A stretch of 64,000 bases of DNA from Alternaria dauci (taxonomy: Eukaryota > Ascomycota > Dothideomycetes > Pleosporales > Pleosporaceae). Positions 34,415 to 46,936 of the stretch are shown here, piece after piece. The stretch covers positions 186,001 through 250,000 of the forward strand of contig NC_091272.1 in assembly GCF_042100115.1 (NCBI RefSeq). The letters are read 5' to 3'. A program made the position numbers and the translations under genes. The stretch's first letter is position 1. Each line of letters opens with the position of its first letter. A model generated the notes under the pieces. That model was not told where the DNA came from. It did no database searches and saw nothing but the letters and a program-made list of their open reading frames with translations.

Positions 34415-35274
34415 ATGGCAGACACCAGCCTACAAATGCGCGCTCACGACTCTGACGACGATCTCGACGAAATCCTCAAAGATGTCACGAATCCCGAAGA
34501 CCCAATCCGGTCGACGGAGAACCCAGCGCAGCCGCAGTACCGAAAGAACAACAAAAGCGACAGCGCTGGCGCACTCGGCGTCGATGAAGAGATTGTCATC
34601 ACGAAGAAGCGCATCCCTATCCCGAAGCTCGACGACCAGAGGCTGCTGTCTGATCCCGGTATTCCCCGCCTACGCAAGATCGCAAAAGAGCGCCTTCGCT
34701 TCAAAGGCAAAGGTCATGAGGTATGGTTGTTCATGCTGCCGGAACATGCGACATCAGACTAACTCCCTCGCAGTATGGCGACATTGCTCGCATGCTGAAC
34801 ATGTACCAACTGTGGCTCGACGACCTCTACCCCCGCGCCAAGTTCGCAGACGCCCTAGCCATCATCGAGAAGGTCGGACATACAAAGCGCATGCAGATGA
34901 TGCGGAAAGACTGGATTGACGAAGGCAAACCACGTCGCAACACAGGACAAGAAGAGGACGAAGACGATGCTGCCCGCGAGAAGACTCCACAACAAAACAC
35001 CGAGGAGATGGAGGGCGTAGAGAACGGCGGACAAGAAGACTCGAGCCGGCAGGAAGAACGGGAGGGCCCTACACCCAACTCAGCAGATGCTACGGTGGAC
35101 CCAGCAGCAAGCGGTGACCCTGATGACGACGAATTAGATGCTTTGTTGGCTGAAAGCGAGCAACCTAGTAACACCGCACCAAAGACACTCCCAACACGGC
35201 CAGCGCCCACACAAGACGACCCTTTTGCGGACGAGATGGAAGCAATGGCAGACATGGACGACTTGTGGGATTGA
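34415..35274 (+). CDS. CSM3: Replication fork protection factor Csm3/Swi3 (TIPIN)
   Basis: Partner of Tof1/Swi1 in the fork protection complex that stabilises paused replication forks and supports the S-phase checkpoint. Exons 34415-34720 and 34774-35274 encode 268 residues; the 53-nt intron splits the Swi3 domain after FKGKGHE. The Swi3 domain (about 75-150) shows LLSDPGIPRLRKIAKERLRF, then MLNMYQLWLDDLYPRAKFAD and the VGHTKRMQMMRKDWIDE block. The N-terminus is acidic (DSDDDLDEIL) and the C-terminal half is a long acidic, Gln/Glu-rich tail ending DMDDLWD. Upstream in-frame codons before ATG 34415 lack a better start. Confidence 0.95.
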
Positions 35275-35754
35275 ACAGCTGCACAGTGTAGCATTCTGAT
35301 TTTGGATACTCATAGCGCGGCGTTGGGGGATCATTCACAGGAAACGCGATTGCGTAAGCTCACGACGTTCCAATGGCCAACTATGTGCGTTGCAACTGGC
35401 TACAATACACTCCTTGCGTACTTTGATATGCTCCATCTGCGGGCCATGTGCTGGTGAGATCTACAAACCAGCGTTCCTCGGGTTCGGCTGTCTCATAATG
35501 TCTCGGAGCGATTCAGATTGTGATAAGATCCATGTTCCTCGTAATACGTATGCAGGTACGAGACTGTTGATCGCACACGACGTAAGCATCGGATGCTGTC
35601 ACCCTGCTACCTGCGTATGGCGGGGGAAGTGGGTCCTCCCGATGTGGCTTGGCGTCTCAGACAAACAACGTCATTCATTTTCTTCCTGGGCGCGCCACAA
35701 TCCCGCATCTGCACAGGCATATCACTCTGCCAGATTCGTACTCAACCCACGAAT
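35275..35754. other. Intergenic region CSM3 / SKI2
   Basis: About 480 bases between co-directional genes: CSM3 3' UTR and SKI2 promoter/leader. The SKI2 frame is open back to 35593, but the family-like start is at 35755. Confidence 0.5.
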
Positions 35755-38700
35755 ATGGAGGCCTTGTCTGGAGAATTGGAAAAGCTGCGGCTGCACAGCA
35801 GTAGCCTCGACGAAGATGGCATAGACTCCATAGCTGGCGAACAACGGCCACCGAAGCGACAACGCAAAACCAAACATGTCATCAAAAAGGAACTAGAGCA
35901 ACAATTCCTGACGCCCTCAAAGTCTTTCAACACGCAGTGGCTGAACCAGCTTCAGCAGCGCTGGGATGCGCCCACCAATTATCGCAGCCTGTTCCAGATC
36001 GCCCCAACCCAGACCCGAACCATCATCCGGTTCACGCGCGAGGGGCTAGAGGGCCGCGTCACGGGATACAAAGAAGTCACGGTTCCAGCAAACTCGGCAA
36101 CAGCCAAGAACTCGACATCTCTTCTCAGGAAGCCTGCCAACAGGGCCGAGTTCGTACGTGGAGCAGCCGGCTTCTTTCCTTTCGCGCCTGGCGGTCTTGA
36201 TGGAGTGGAGGCGGTAGCTGCTATCGAAGATGAGGCAATTCAACAGCAAGAGGATGCAAATGGGAAACGGGCCGGTGGCCTTGACAGAGTCATCAACTTC
36301 AGTGCTGAAGGAGGCTTGCTCGAGATACCGCCCGGATTTACTCGCGGGCTCGACTTCCAGAAAAAGCCAACCACAGATGCCAAGGCTGCGCAAGAGGTTG
36401 AAGACACATTGGCAGAGGCGGGTGCAGCCCCCAAGGATACGGAGGCCGATGACGAAGAGACCACCGAGAAGACCGCCGCGAACGGCGAAGAGCCAGACGA
36501 AGATCAACCTGGAGACGACGAGATCGACGCCTTGTTACCAGTAGAGTTCCCTGCATTGGCCCCTCACGGCCCGCTTGCTATGAGTTCTGCAAGGAAAGGT
36601 GGAAGAGAGTGGGCTCACATGGTTGACATTGACCGCGACATCACCAACTTCAAGGAACTCGTTCCGGATATGGCGCGCGAGTGGCCCTTTGAGCTCGATA
36701 CTTTCCAGAAAGAAGCAGTGTACCATCTGGAGAACGGTGATTCAGTGTTCGTAGCCGCACACACGTCCGCTGGCAAGACAGTAGTTGCAGAGTACGCGAT
36801 CGCACTTGCTGCGAAGCACATGACGAAAGCCATCTACACATCCCCGATCAAAGCTTTGAGTAACCAAAAGTTCCGCGATTTCCGCCAGACATTCGATGAT
36901 GTTGGCATTCTTACTGGAGATGTGCAGATAAGACCCGAAGCTAGCTGTCTCATTATGACTACCGAGATTCTCCGAAGTATGTTGTACCGAGGAGCGGATC
37001 TTATCCGAGATGTAGAGTTTGTCATATTCGATGAAGTACACTACGTCAACGATCTGGAGCGAGGTGTCGTCTGGGAGGAGGTCATCATCATGCTGCCAGA
37101 GCATGTGACTCTCATCCTCCTGTCCGCCACTGTCCCCAACACGTACGAGTTTGCATCATGGGTTGGCCGCACAAAAAAGAAGGATATCTACGTCATCTCT
37201 ACCCCGAAACGTCCCATTCCCCTCGAGCATTATCTGTGGGCTGGAAAAGATATCTACAAGATCGTTACGGCAGACAAGAAATTCATCGATAACGGCTGGA
37301 AAGCTGCAAACGATGTATTGTCCGGAAAAGACAAGATCAAGGAAGCCCCCGCGAATGCCGCCCAAGCTGGAAGAGGAGGTGGTGGTGGTCGAGGAGGACC
37401 ACCCGCTCGGGGAGGCCAGAATCAACGTGGAAGAGGCCAACAAGGTGGCGGTCGCGGTGGGCCTCGAGGCGGGGGACCACCGGCGGCCAGGGGCCGTGGT
37501 AACATCGCCAGGACCGGTCGTGGTGGAGGCCGAACAACAGCCGCGCAAGATCGAAACATCTGGGTCCACCTTATACAGCATCTCCGAAGCAAAGACCTGT
37601 TGCCGGCTTGCATATTCGTCTTCTCCAAGAAGCGCTGCGAGGAGAATGCCGAGGCACTTTCAAACATCGACTACTGCAACGCTGCAGAGAAGAGCGCGAT
37701 ACACATGACCATCGAGAAGTCGCTAGCTAGGCTGAGCAAGGAAGACCGTGATCTTCCTCAAATTAAGCGTCTGCGAGAGCTGCTCAGCCGAGGTATTGCT
37801 GTCCACCACGGTGGCATGCTGCCCATCGTCAAGGAGGTCGTAGAGATTCTCTTCGCCAAGACACTTGTCAAGGTCCTGTTTGCCACGGAGACTTTCGCCA
37901 TGGGTCTCAACTTGCCCACCAGGACCGTCGTGTTCTCCGGTTTCCGCAAACACGACGGACGGGAGTTTCGCGACCTGCTTCCCGGCGAGTACACCCAGAT
38001 GGCTGGTCGCGCGGGACGACGTGGACTTGACACCGTCGGTACTGTAATCATATGTGCGCCCGGAGCAGATGAGGCACCACCAGCGGCGAGACTCCGTCAG
38101 ATGATGTTGGGTGAGCCTACTAAGCTCAGGTCACAGTTCCGTCTGACGTACAACATGATGCTCAACCTTTTACGTGTAGAAGCTCTGAAGATTGAAGAGA
38201 TGATTAAGCGAAGTTTCAGTGAGAACGCCACCCAAGCGCTACTTCCTGAACATCAAGGCAAAGTTAAGGTCTCGGAAGCTGAGCTGGAAAAGATCAAGCG
38301 CGAACCTTGTGATATCTGCGACATCGATCTAGAAGCCTGCCATCAGTCTTGTGAAGACTACAAGCGACTTACCAACGAGATGCATCTGAGTCTACTCATA
38401 AACCCTATCGGACGGCGCGCCCTGGCCAAGAATAGACTAATTGTCTATAAAAAGGTATGTCGCTGATTACTGCTGCTGAAGCGAGTCATTACTAACCGAA
38501 CTAGGATAATAAACGCACCGCCGGTATGCTGATGCAAGACGGTACAAGCAAAGGTAATGAGCCTACGGTCAAAGTCTTGGAGGTGGCACAACACCAAGAT
38601 CGCAAGCCGGACGACCTTTTGCCATATGTCGGTCCTTTTGCGAAGTGGTTCCGCAAGTTACCAAATAACCCCAAGGATCTGATCCTCAAGGCAGCCTACG

Positions 38701-39966
38701 TGCCCTTGAACGATGTCGAGTGCTTTACCAAGACCATCATCGATGTTCCTGATTCTGTTCAGAACCTGGGTCGGAAGATATCCAAGGGTAAGTCCGTGCG
38801 CCACGGTATGATTCCGGCGCTAACAGACCCGCCAGATGCCTTGAAGCTGGCGCAAGATCAGTTCCTGCCCTTGTGTGGATCTTGGGACTATGAAGACTGG
38901 GATGAGTACGACTATAGTAAGATCAAGAGCCTCAAATTTCGCGAACTCGCGGAAGCCCGCATGAAGGAGGGCCAGAATGCGGTTAGCAAAGAGTGCCTGA
39001 AGTGTCCGAACTTCTTGAAACACGTACGTGTTCGCGTCTAGCTGCCTCCCCAACCCCAGCTAACCGTCGCAGTTCGCCCAAGAGCATGATCAGTGGCTGA
39101 TCAAGGAGAATATCCTTGCCCTCCGCCAGCTCATGTCAGATCAAAATTTACAGCTACTCCCTGACTACGAACAGCGCATCCACGTCCTCAAGGATCTCGG
39201 CTTTATTGACGAAGGTTCGCGCGTGGAGCTCAAGGGCAAGGTAGCCTGTGAGGTATGCCTGTCTCTCTCCACCAGGCCCATCCATTCACTGACGGCTTTC
39301 AGATCCATTCGGCCGACGAGCTGGTCCTTACCGAACTCGTGTTAGAGAACGTCCTCGCCGAGTACGAACCGGAGGAGATTGTCGCGCTACTGTCAGCCTT
39401 TGTCTTCCAAGAGAAGACCGACATAGAGCCTACGCTAACAGCAAATCTGGAACGGGGAGTCGCCAAAATCGTTGAGATCTCTGAGAAGGTCAACAAGATC
39501 CAAACCCTGCATCAGGTCATCCTCTCGGCAGATGACTCGAACGACTTTGTCAGCAAGCCCCGCTTCGGCATGGTCGAAGTCGTGTATGAGTGGGCGAGGG
39601 GCATGTCATTCAATCGCATAACTGACCTGACAGATGTCATGGAAGGCACAATTGTCCGCGTCATCACGCGGTTGGATGAGACGTGCCGCGAGGTCAAGAA
39701 CGCGGCTCGGATTATTGGTGACCCGACTCTGTTCCAAAAAATGGGGACGTGCCAGGAACTCATCAAACGGTACGTGCTACCCATTTTTCGTTTCTCTGCC
39801 CATCTCTCCTGTCCCGAAGCCCGCGTCGCTGGGTTGATCCCTGGGGCCTGGGGCTTGGGTCTGGTATATGCCGGGGTTGCATTATCTGTGTGTTGTGTGA
39901 AATGGGAAACTGACAAGTGTGTTTGACAACAGGGACATTTGTAACTGCGCAAGCTTGTACCTGTAA
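35755..39966 (+). CDS. SKI2: Ski2-type DExH RNA helicase of the Ski complex
   Basis: Cytoplasmic helicase that feeds mRNA to the exosome for 3'-5' decay, with Ski3 and Ski8. Exons 35755-38454, 38505-39023, 39073-39252, 39303-39769 and 39933-39966 give 1,299 residues; introns are 50, 49, 50 and 163 nt. Helicase motifs: AHTSAGKT near 334, DEVHY near 425, LLSATVPN, and QMAGRAGRRG near 748. A 60-residue RGG/GGR-rich loop (about 537-600) sits between the two RecA domains. The Ski2 arch insertion follows the helicase core and the last exon ends NCASLYL. The N-terminus MEALSGELEKLRL matches the family; an ORF-internal earlier ATG at 35593 would add 54 unlikely residues. The 11 residues in the last exon rest on a 163-nt intron. 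Confidence 0.95.
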
Positions 39967-42015
39967 ATGGCATGACTATTTCGTTCCAGAACCGCGACGA
40001 CAGGCGTATCCTGGCTCTCGGGGTGATGCAATGTGGGGTTGGTGTTGTTTCAGATGGCAGTTTTTAGTTTTGAACGGGAGGAATGTGGGGCCCTCTAGAC
40101 ACTTTTTTTTCTGGTCCCTCTTCGCGGTTTTTTTAAGTTGGTAGGGTGATGATCATGACGCGAGTCACGCCACCATCTTGGACATTGGGATCGACCCGGC
40201 TGTTTTCGCTTATCGGTTTCAGACTCCGTCTTTTAGTTTCGGATCCGAGTGTTGGGCGTGTGGCATAAGCTCATAAGCCCGTAAGCATTAGGGAACATTG
40301 GGCACCTTGCATTATCGTTATCGGATCCGGATGCATGTGGGGTAATGCATTGCGGCGGACCGATCTTGTTGCCGTTGAGAAATTGTGGTGTTTTGATGAT
40401 TACATGTGTGTGGGTTGTTTGGTAAGCAGTTTGACCGACGGTGGTTGTGGGTGTAAAAGCTATTTTCCCTCTCTGGATTCATTCTCGCCTCTTATTACAC
40501 ACACTATCGGTATTTTTCTCAAATTCTTGCGGATGTGTACATGTGCCGGTCCTCTTTTGTGGACTGGAACCTTACAATTGCTCTACAGGCGTCCATGTTT
40601 TCATCCACACAGGCAGTTCTCGGCATCCTAATTCTGAAATTCAAAAACTTCATTGCCGCCTTGCCATGCATTTGGACAGCAAAATTACGATGCACAAAAC
40701 ACACTGCGTCGAAACTTCAAGTTGCTTCCGACATGATTCTGATATTACTACTCTCGACTCCAAAAACACACAAAGAAACATCGTATGATTGGGTGTTCTT
40801 CTGCTTTCTCCAAAATCGCTGGCGCTGGCCCTTATGGCTTCGAGAAGATTCCTCTAGTTTCAAAATGTGGTATCACAAACTGATGACGTTGCGACTGGCT
40901 AGACAAGATCATCATGTCATTTGTCCAAAAGACGACTACAGCGACGTACCATGTTTCCGGACTGAGAGCTGTTGCGTTTACTTCAGCATTGCGAAGAGTA
41001 TCGATACTTGCTATTGTGTGATAGGTTCCGCGCTAGCTGTGGACTGAAGACGTGTATAAAAACATCCACGAGTCGACTGTATACTCTTCTTCTACATCCA
41101 AACTCTTTGTTGTTCTCCCCAAAAAAAAATACCATCCCACTCATTGAATGGAGAAAAGTCTCCTCTCTTGTTTTCGGACTCAAATCCAAATCTAGGACAA
41201 TCCAAATAATGTTGTCGTCCTGCGCTCCTTCCAACTTCCTACCCCGCAATACAAGCGATTTCGGCTTAGGCTAGCATTCGGCTCAGATGCGTTTATCCAA
41301 GTACCTCTGGAACTGCTTCTCGCTCTTCTTTCTCGATCTTTCAAATCTACCAACATCTTTCAAATCAAGAGACTTTTGGAGTAGCCTGTATGGAACGATA
41401 TATCCTCATTCCAGTTTCTTCCCTCAAACTCCAAAAGTTCATCGACTTCTATTCATGCTGCCCTGGCTTGTTCCATCTTTCCCCAAAATCACGCGATATG
41501 CCTAGCTGGCGTCTGCTTTCCAGTGTCTTATATCCAAAACATGAATTCACTTGCTGCATGCCGTCTTCATGTACGGAAAACGATACAACTTGGACCTATG
41601 ATTTCTCGTTGCTCGCTGGAAATAATATCAAGAACACAAAATGTGTTGTGTCTGCCAATGTCTTCTCAAAAGCACCCCAAACAGTGCAAATGTCGTTGTC
41701 GTCTCCTGGGAATGTTCAAATCCCACAGACCAGAATATCCTTCGCCAGAGAACATGCTGCTGTTTCGCGCGTCCACTCCGAGCACCCATATCCAAAATAA
41801 AAATGAAGGAGATAAACAGTGATGAGAACGTTGCACACCAATAATACATTCACCCTAAAGAGAGCAAGGAGTAGAAACATGCATGCCACACTAGCATCAA
41901 TATCCTGGTATCTTAATCTTATCATTCCTCCTCCTCCCCCTCCTCCTTCTACTTCATAAACAAACCAAAAACTTCTGCAAGCACCTACATGTACAAATTA
42001 CGCCTTTTGAATGCA
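39967..42015. other. Intergenic region SKI2 / AQR, convergent ends
   Basis: Two genes end toward this 2-kb stretch, so only 3' UTRs are expected. It is longer than usual for convergent genes and holds several AT-richer parts (40,330-41,900). Frames up to 170 codons show no domain. Confidence 0.45.
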
Positions 42016-42099
42016 CCCCATCAGTAACCACCACCACCCCATCAGTAACCACCACCACCCCATCAGTAACCACCACCACCCCATCAGTAACCACCACCA
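42016..42099. repeat. Minisatellite, four 21-bp units
   Basis: Four exact head-to-tail copies of a 21-bp unit containing CATCAGTAACCACC, at 42016-42036, 42037-42057, 42058-42078 and 42079-42099, then a degenerate half unit up to the AQR stop codon. It should lie in the AQR 3' UTR. Confidence 0.95.
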
Positions 42100-42117
42100 C
42101 CCCACTCAAACCACCAC

Positions 42118-45100
42118 CTAATCCTCATCCTCATCCTCCCCAAACTCCTCCGGCACCTCTTCCGGAATCAACACATTCTCCGGCCTATCATCCTCCTCCT
42201 CCTCATCAACCTCATCAACCTTCCCCCCATCCCCACCCGCCTCCCCCATCGTCACCTCCCTCGTCGGCATCTGCCCACCATTCGCCTTCAAAACCTCGAC
42301 CTTCGCCTTCGTCATCTCATACACATATTTCCCCAAATGCTCCACATCCTGCATGACCGCAGCACCACTAACATCTTCTTGATCAATTGACCGGCTTGTC
42401 TCACCAAACATCTCATCAGTCACAAGCGCCAGTTTATCGGGCCGCTGGAGTAAGACGTCAAACGCTGGTTTGAGCTCAAACACGCTTTCGAAAACGGTGC
42501 GGCGGCCGAGGACGTAGAGACCGAGTCTTGCGCGCGAGAGGGCGACGGTGAGGCGGCGGATGTCGCGGAGGTAGCCGATGGCGCGGGTGCGTACGAGGGA
42601 GAGGATGATATCTACACAATAGTACGTTAGCATCTCTCCATCTACTTGCTTTCTCCAAGAAACCGGGGGATGGAGGGAGAAGACACTTACAATCGTTCTG
42701 TTCACCCTGATACTTGTCCACCGTACTAACATGTCTCGGCCTCCCAAACAACGGATTATTTTTACACTTGTGCCCCAGCACATCATTAATCAACGACCTC
42801 TGTCCCGCATACGTAGTCAGAATACTAATCTTGTGCGCTGGATACCCCAGTAACCGCATGTACATGAACAACGCAACCGCATACTCCGCTTCGCCCAGAT
42901 TAATCATCCAGTGCGGCGTCGGCTGGTCTTCACCCTTGCCCTTGTAGTCGCCCACGTCGATGAACTGGTACTCGTATCTGAAGCCCGGATTCGCGGTTGT
43001 AAAATCCTGGTTTTGTAGGATGGAAGGGAGGTTCGTGAGCGCGGGGTAGCGCCACTTGTATAGTTCTGCGATGGAAGGACGCGCGCGGCCTTGCTGGTCG
43101 AGCATGATGGTCGGTACGCCTAGGCGCACCAGTCGCTGGAACAAGCTCTGTTCTAGATTTGCGTATTGGCGGAAAGCGAGGTTCTGAATCACGGGACTGT
43201 TCTGCAAGTGGTCGCCTACAAGGACTATGCGCTGCAGCGGCAACTCCCTCATGCCGTCCTCCTGCTCCCGCGGGTTCTGTAACGCGAGCGGGATGAAGTT
43301 TTCAATCTCGGTGATCTGAGCCGCTTCCTCCATGATGACGTTGTCGTAGTGGAAACCCAAGTTGGCGATTTCCTGTCTGCGCATCGCGGCGTGCGTCGAC
43401 GTCATGGCAATGATACGAGCCTCTTTGATGAGCAAGTAGTTTGCTTTATCGCGCGGATTCCGTAAAATCTCAAAAGGACGAATGTCTTCCAGCTCGGCAA
43501 AGACCTTCTCGATATGGCGGTAACATCCCCGTGCAATCTCAAGAATCTCCTCGCGGTCCGCAGCCTGAGGGAAAAGAGGCTGTGGTGCGTTGGAGAAGTA
43601 GTCCTTGAACGGGAACTCGGTGACAATCTGCTCGACGCTCACGTCCCCGGAAGTGACAGCGTCCCAGTACTGTGTCCACGCTGGCTTCACATACACAAGG
43701 TTAAAGTAGTCTGCAGTTTCGCATGAGCTACCATGAGCACCTGGCGCACCAAAGTTCTTCGCCAGGCGATCAACTTCAGAAAGGTAGTACTGTCCTCTCT
43801 CGAGGAACGACTCCACACGCCCGTGCTTGCTGTAGCTCACATCCGTTTCCAGATCCTCTTCACCATGACCCAACCGCAACAAATGTCGTTCGTCAATATC
43901 CAGCGCCACAATCTTCTGGAACAGCTGGTTCAGCGCCTGATTGCTATGCGCAACGAGCAGCGTCCGCTGGTCCGGGAAATTGTGATATAGATTAGATATA
44001 ATCTGGGTCGCCACGTCCGTCTTGCCGGTACCAGGGGGTCCGAGCACGACCGTGAGACCAGGCTGCGTCCCCGAAGTGATGGCTTCAATCTGTTTGGGCG
44101 TGAACCTGACCGTATTCGTCTTTGGTGCGTCGGCAGGGTAGGGCCCCATGTTCGGTGGTTTGTACGAGGACACGTGAAGTGACTCATGCACAGGCTGTGC
44201 TACCTCGACCTGGTTGCGACGCCGCTTTTTGGACGCTTTAGGGGGTGCGAGTTTTGGTTCGGATGCAGCGGTGTATTCCACGACGTATGGAGGCCCAAAG
44301 GATGTCTGTGCTTCTTCTTGGGGTTCGATGGATTTGCCGGGCATGGACTCGATTAGGTGCTGCCAGTCGAGAAAGGTGTCGCGGAAGTCTATCTTGTTCA
44401 GTCGATTAGGCAGGCGCTTGTAGGTTGCCGATGCAGGATCACCGTATCCTAGAAACACTTCTTGGAGCCAAGATGGTGCTGGGATGTCTGAGAGTGTCAG
44501 GCGCTTAATAGACTCCAGGATAGGCAGGAAGTTGTTCTCTCGTCCTTTCCGGCGGACGATGAGGTTGATGTGTTCGTAAACATTGGGCCTTCCTTCGGCA
44601 GTTTGGTCCATGTCGATCTTGTACTGCTTCGCATCGATGTTGACGAGGAGTCGTCTTTGGCGTACACGAGGTCCGAAGCCATCGTCACGGGCTGATTCGC
44701 GTAGCGGCCTTCCTTTGTCGTCCAAAACTTGGACCACCTGAGCGCATCTCATCCGGTGCAGGCCGAGCTGCTCCCCAGTAGTGATATCCTCGCGGTGACC
44801 GTTGCGCATGGGCACGTCGTCTTTACCCTCGACAGCAAGTAGGAAGACCACGTCGTCCGGCCTGAGCTGTTCCCAATCCCTTCGTACCGGGTATTGCAGA
44901 CGACTGACATCTAATATAATCTCGGCACGAACGTACGCGGGGTGCTCCTCGCCCACCCTGGACGGTGCTACGTCGATGATGGCTGGCTTCATGATGGGCA
45001 GTGACATCTTGGACACACCGCCAAACTTGGTGTTGACGCCTCCGCCCTTGGGTTTCACGCGCTTGACCACGTCCTCCATGTCCTTTCGGATACCGTAGAA

Positions 45101-46636
45101 TGATTCCGCGCGGTACAGGATGAAGGATCTCCACAAGAAGTCGCCCATGGTCAGATACTGGAGGTTCAGCTTAGGTATAGCGAGCGGTCTCGATCCGTCG
45201 TAAGACTCGTTTCGCAAGAACGTAGTTTCGTAGAGAACCTTCTCGGTCGGCAATACTGGCATGTCACGAACGCTGTCCTTGAAGGTAGGGCGCTGTTCGA
45301 CAAGCGCAATCAGAGTCTCCATGTAGAAAGCTCGATCCCGCACCAGGTACGTGGTAGCAGGGTACTCTGTCCGTAGGCCCATGAGGGAGCAAAGCTCTAC
45401 GAGCTCAGCATCGCTCAGTGTGCGCAGATGGCCGTCCAACTCTTCCCGGTTTCCAATGCTGCTGTAGTTTGCCAGCGCCATCAACTGAAGCTTCTCCTGG
45501 AAGGCGGCATACCCCGTCCGCTGCAACTTTGCCAGAACGTCGTAATGCTGCTGATCATACTCCAGCTTGGACAGTTGCTTTCCTGTCTGGTCCTCGATGG
45601 GGAAGTTGGTGAAGTGGCCGAGCAAGTCGAACAGGTCCCGGAAGAGGCCATTGTCCTCGTCTGTGTACATTGGCGACAGTCGGATAGCCGGCAGCATATT
45701 CATGTCCCGTAGCAGCGTATTGACATATCTCCTTGTTGGCAGCTGACTCTGCAGGTCCACCAGCAGCTCCATGAAGCGCTCGCAGTAGGTCATGTTATCT
45801 CTCATCTCGTCCCTAGTGCTGTTGTATAGCCGGTCGATGAAGTCGAGCAAAAGCGTATAAATCCACGACCGCTCGAACCGTAGCCTGGCCTGCAGCGCTT
45901 CATCGCCAGCATCGAAGCGCTTGGACGCGGCTCTCCATGCCTTGCGCAACATGCTGTGCTCCTCAAAATACTGTTCGCGCACGGCGTCCGAATGGAGATT
46001 GTGCCATATCGATATGCCGACGAGGGGCGCACACTCTTTGCGCACAAGACCGCTGTCCAGCGACTGGAAAGCGCCAATGACAAAGGATATAAGCTGTGTC
46101 CGGATCTTGCTCGGTTGCGACGGGTCTACGGTCATGGACAGTATGCGGCGGAAGAAGGAGGAGAACTCGGCGGGCTTGCTAGCAAAGTGGTCTGCGCCTG
46201 TTAGCATGTACTATCGACAACCAGGAATCGCACCAAACTCACCCCAGGACGTCAGATTCTCCCTCCTCTTGACATTGACCATGAGCGCCACGAGCAGAAC
46301 ATGGTAATTCGACGCCTCCTCTGTGAAACCCGGCCACAAATATCGCTCCAGGAGTTGCAGGTTCTCCAGAATCAGGAGCGACGAATACGCAAAGTCGGCA
46401 TTCTCCAGCTCGTCCCACAGCTCTTTCTTGACCACCTCGGGTCGCACTTTGGGCGTCTTCTTGGCAGCCAGCCAGTTCTTGCGCGCCACCTGCGCAAAAT
46501 GGTTCTCGCCGTGCAAGTCGGCGACGGTAGGGCGGGCGTGTATGCTTGACGAATCGGTGGGCGCATCGGACGCGCCGTTGGACATGGTCAGGCCGGTTGG
46601 CTTGACATCCTCCATGTCGTCGACTTTCATAGCCAT
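42118..46636 (-). CDS. AQR: Intron-binding spliceosomal helicase Aquarius (Cwf11)
   Basis: SF1 helicase-like protein of the spliceosome that binds introns upstream of the branch point. Exons 46636-46243, 46197-42691 and 42611-42118 encode 1,464 residues, close to the human length; introns are 45 and 79 nt. The N-terminal armadillo-like half has LLILENLQLLERYLWPGF and the GDFLWRSFILYRAESFYGIR block. The helicase half has Walker A GPPGTGKT near 852, the MEEAAQITE box near 1087, a VDKYQGEQND motif V at the intron, and ALSRARLGLYVLGRR. The C-terminus is a long acidic tail. The start at 46636 (MAMKVDD) is chosen because the upstream in-frame residues are not family-like. A divergent complex I subunit gene starts 300 bases away. 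Confidence 0.95.
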
Positions 46637-46936
46637 GTTCGCGGTCGGGTGGGTTGTAGTCGTGCGCACGTAGAGGAGCCCGCGCGCATTGTTGTCTCGC
46701 AAAAGACGGTGTTTCCGAGGAATGGGTGCGTTGCGGGTGTGGAAGTGTGACGCGCCAAGGAAATAAAAGTAGTTGCAATGGCGTCGCGCCGAAGCTCTGA
46801 GCAGCCCACACCAAGGTAGGGCAGGGCCAATGCCCGCATGCGGCACTTGCCGCCCGCCTGTTCGGAACCTCACTTCGCGAACAAGAACATACAGCCCCAG
46901 TTAGAGACGACGACGACGACAGAGTCAGCCACCAAC
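46637..46936. promoter_or_regulatory. Bidirectional promoter AQR / complex I subunit
   Basis: Exactly 300 bases between divergent start codons, with no TATA box visible; it must serve both genes. Confidence 0.6.
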
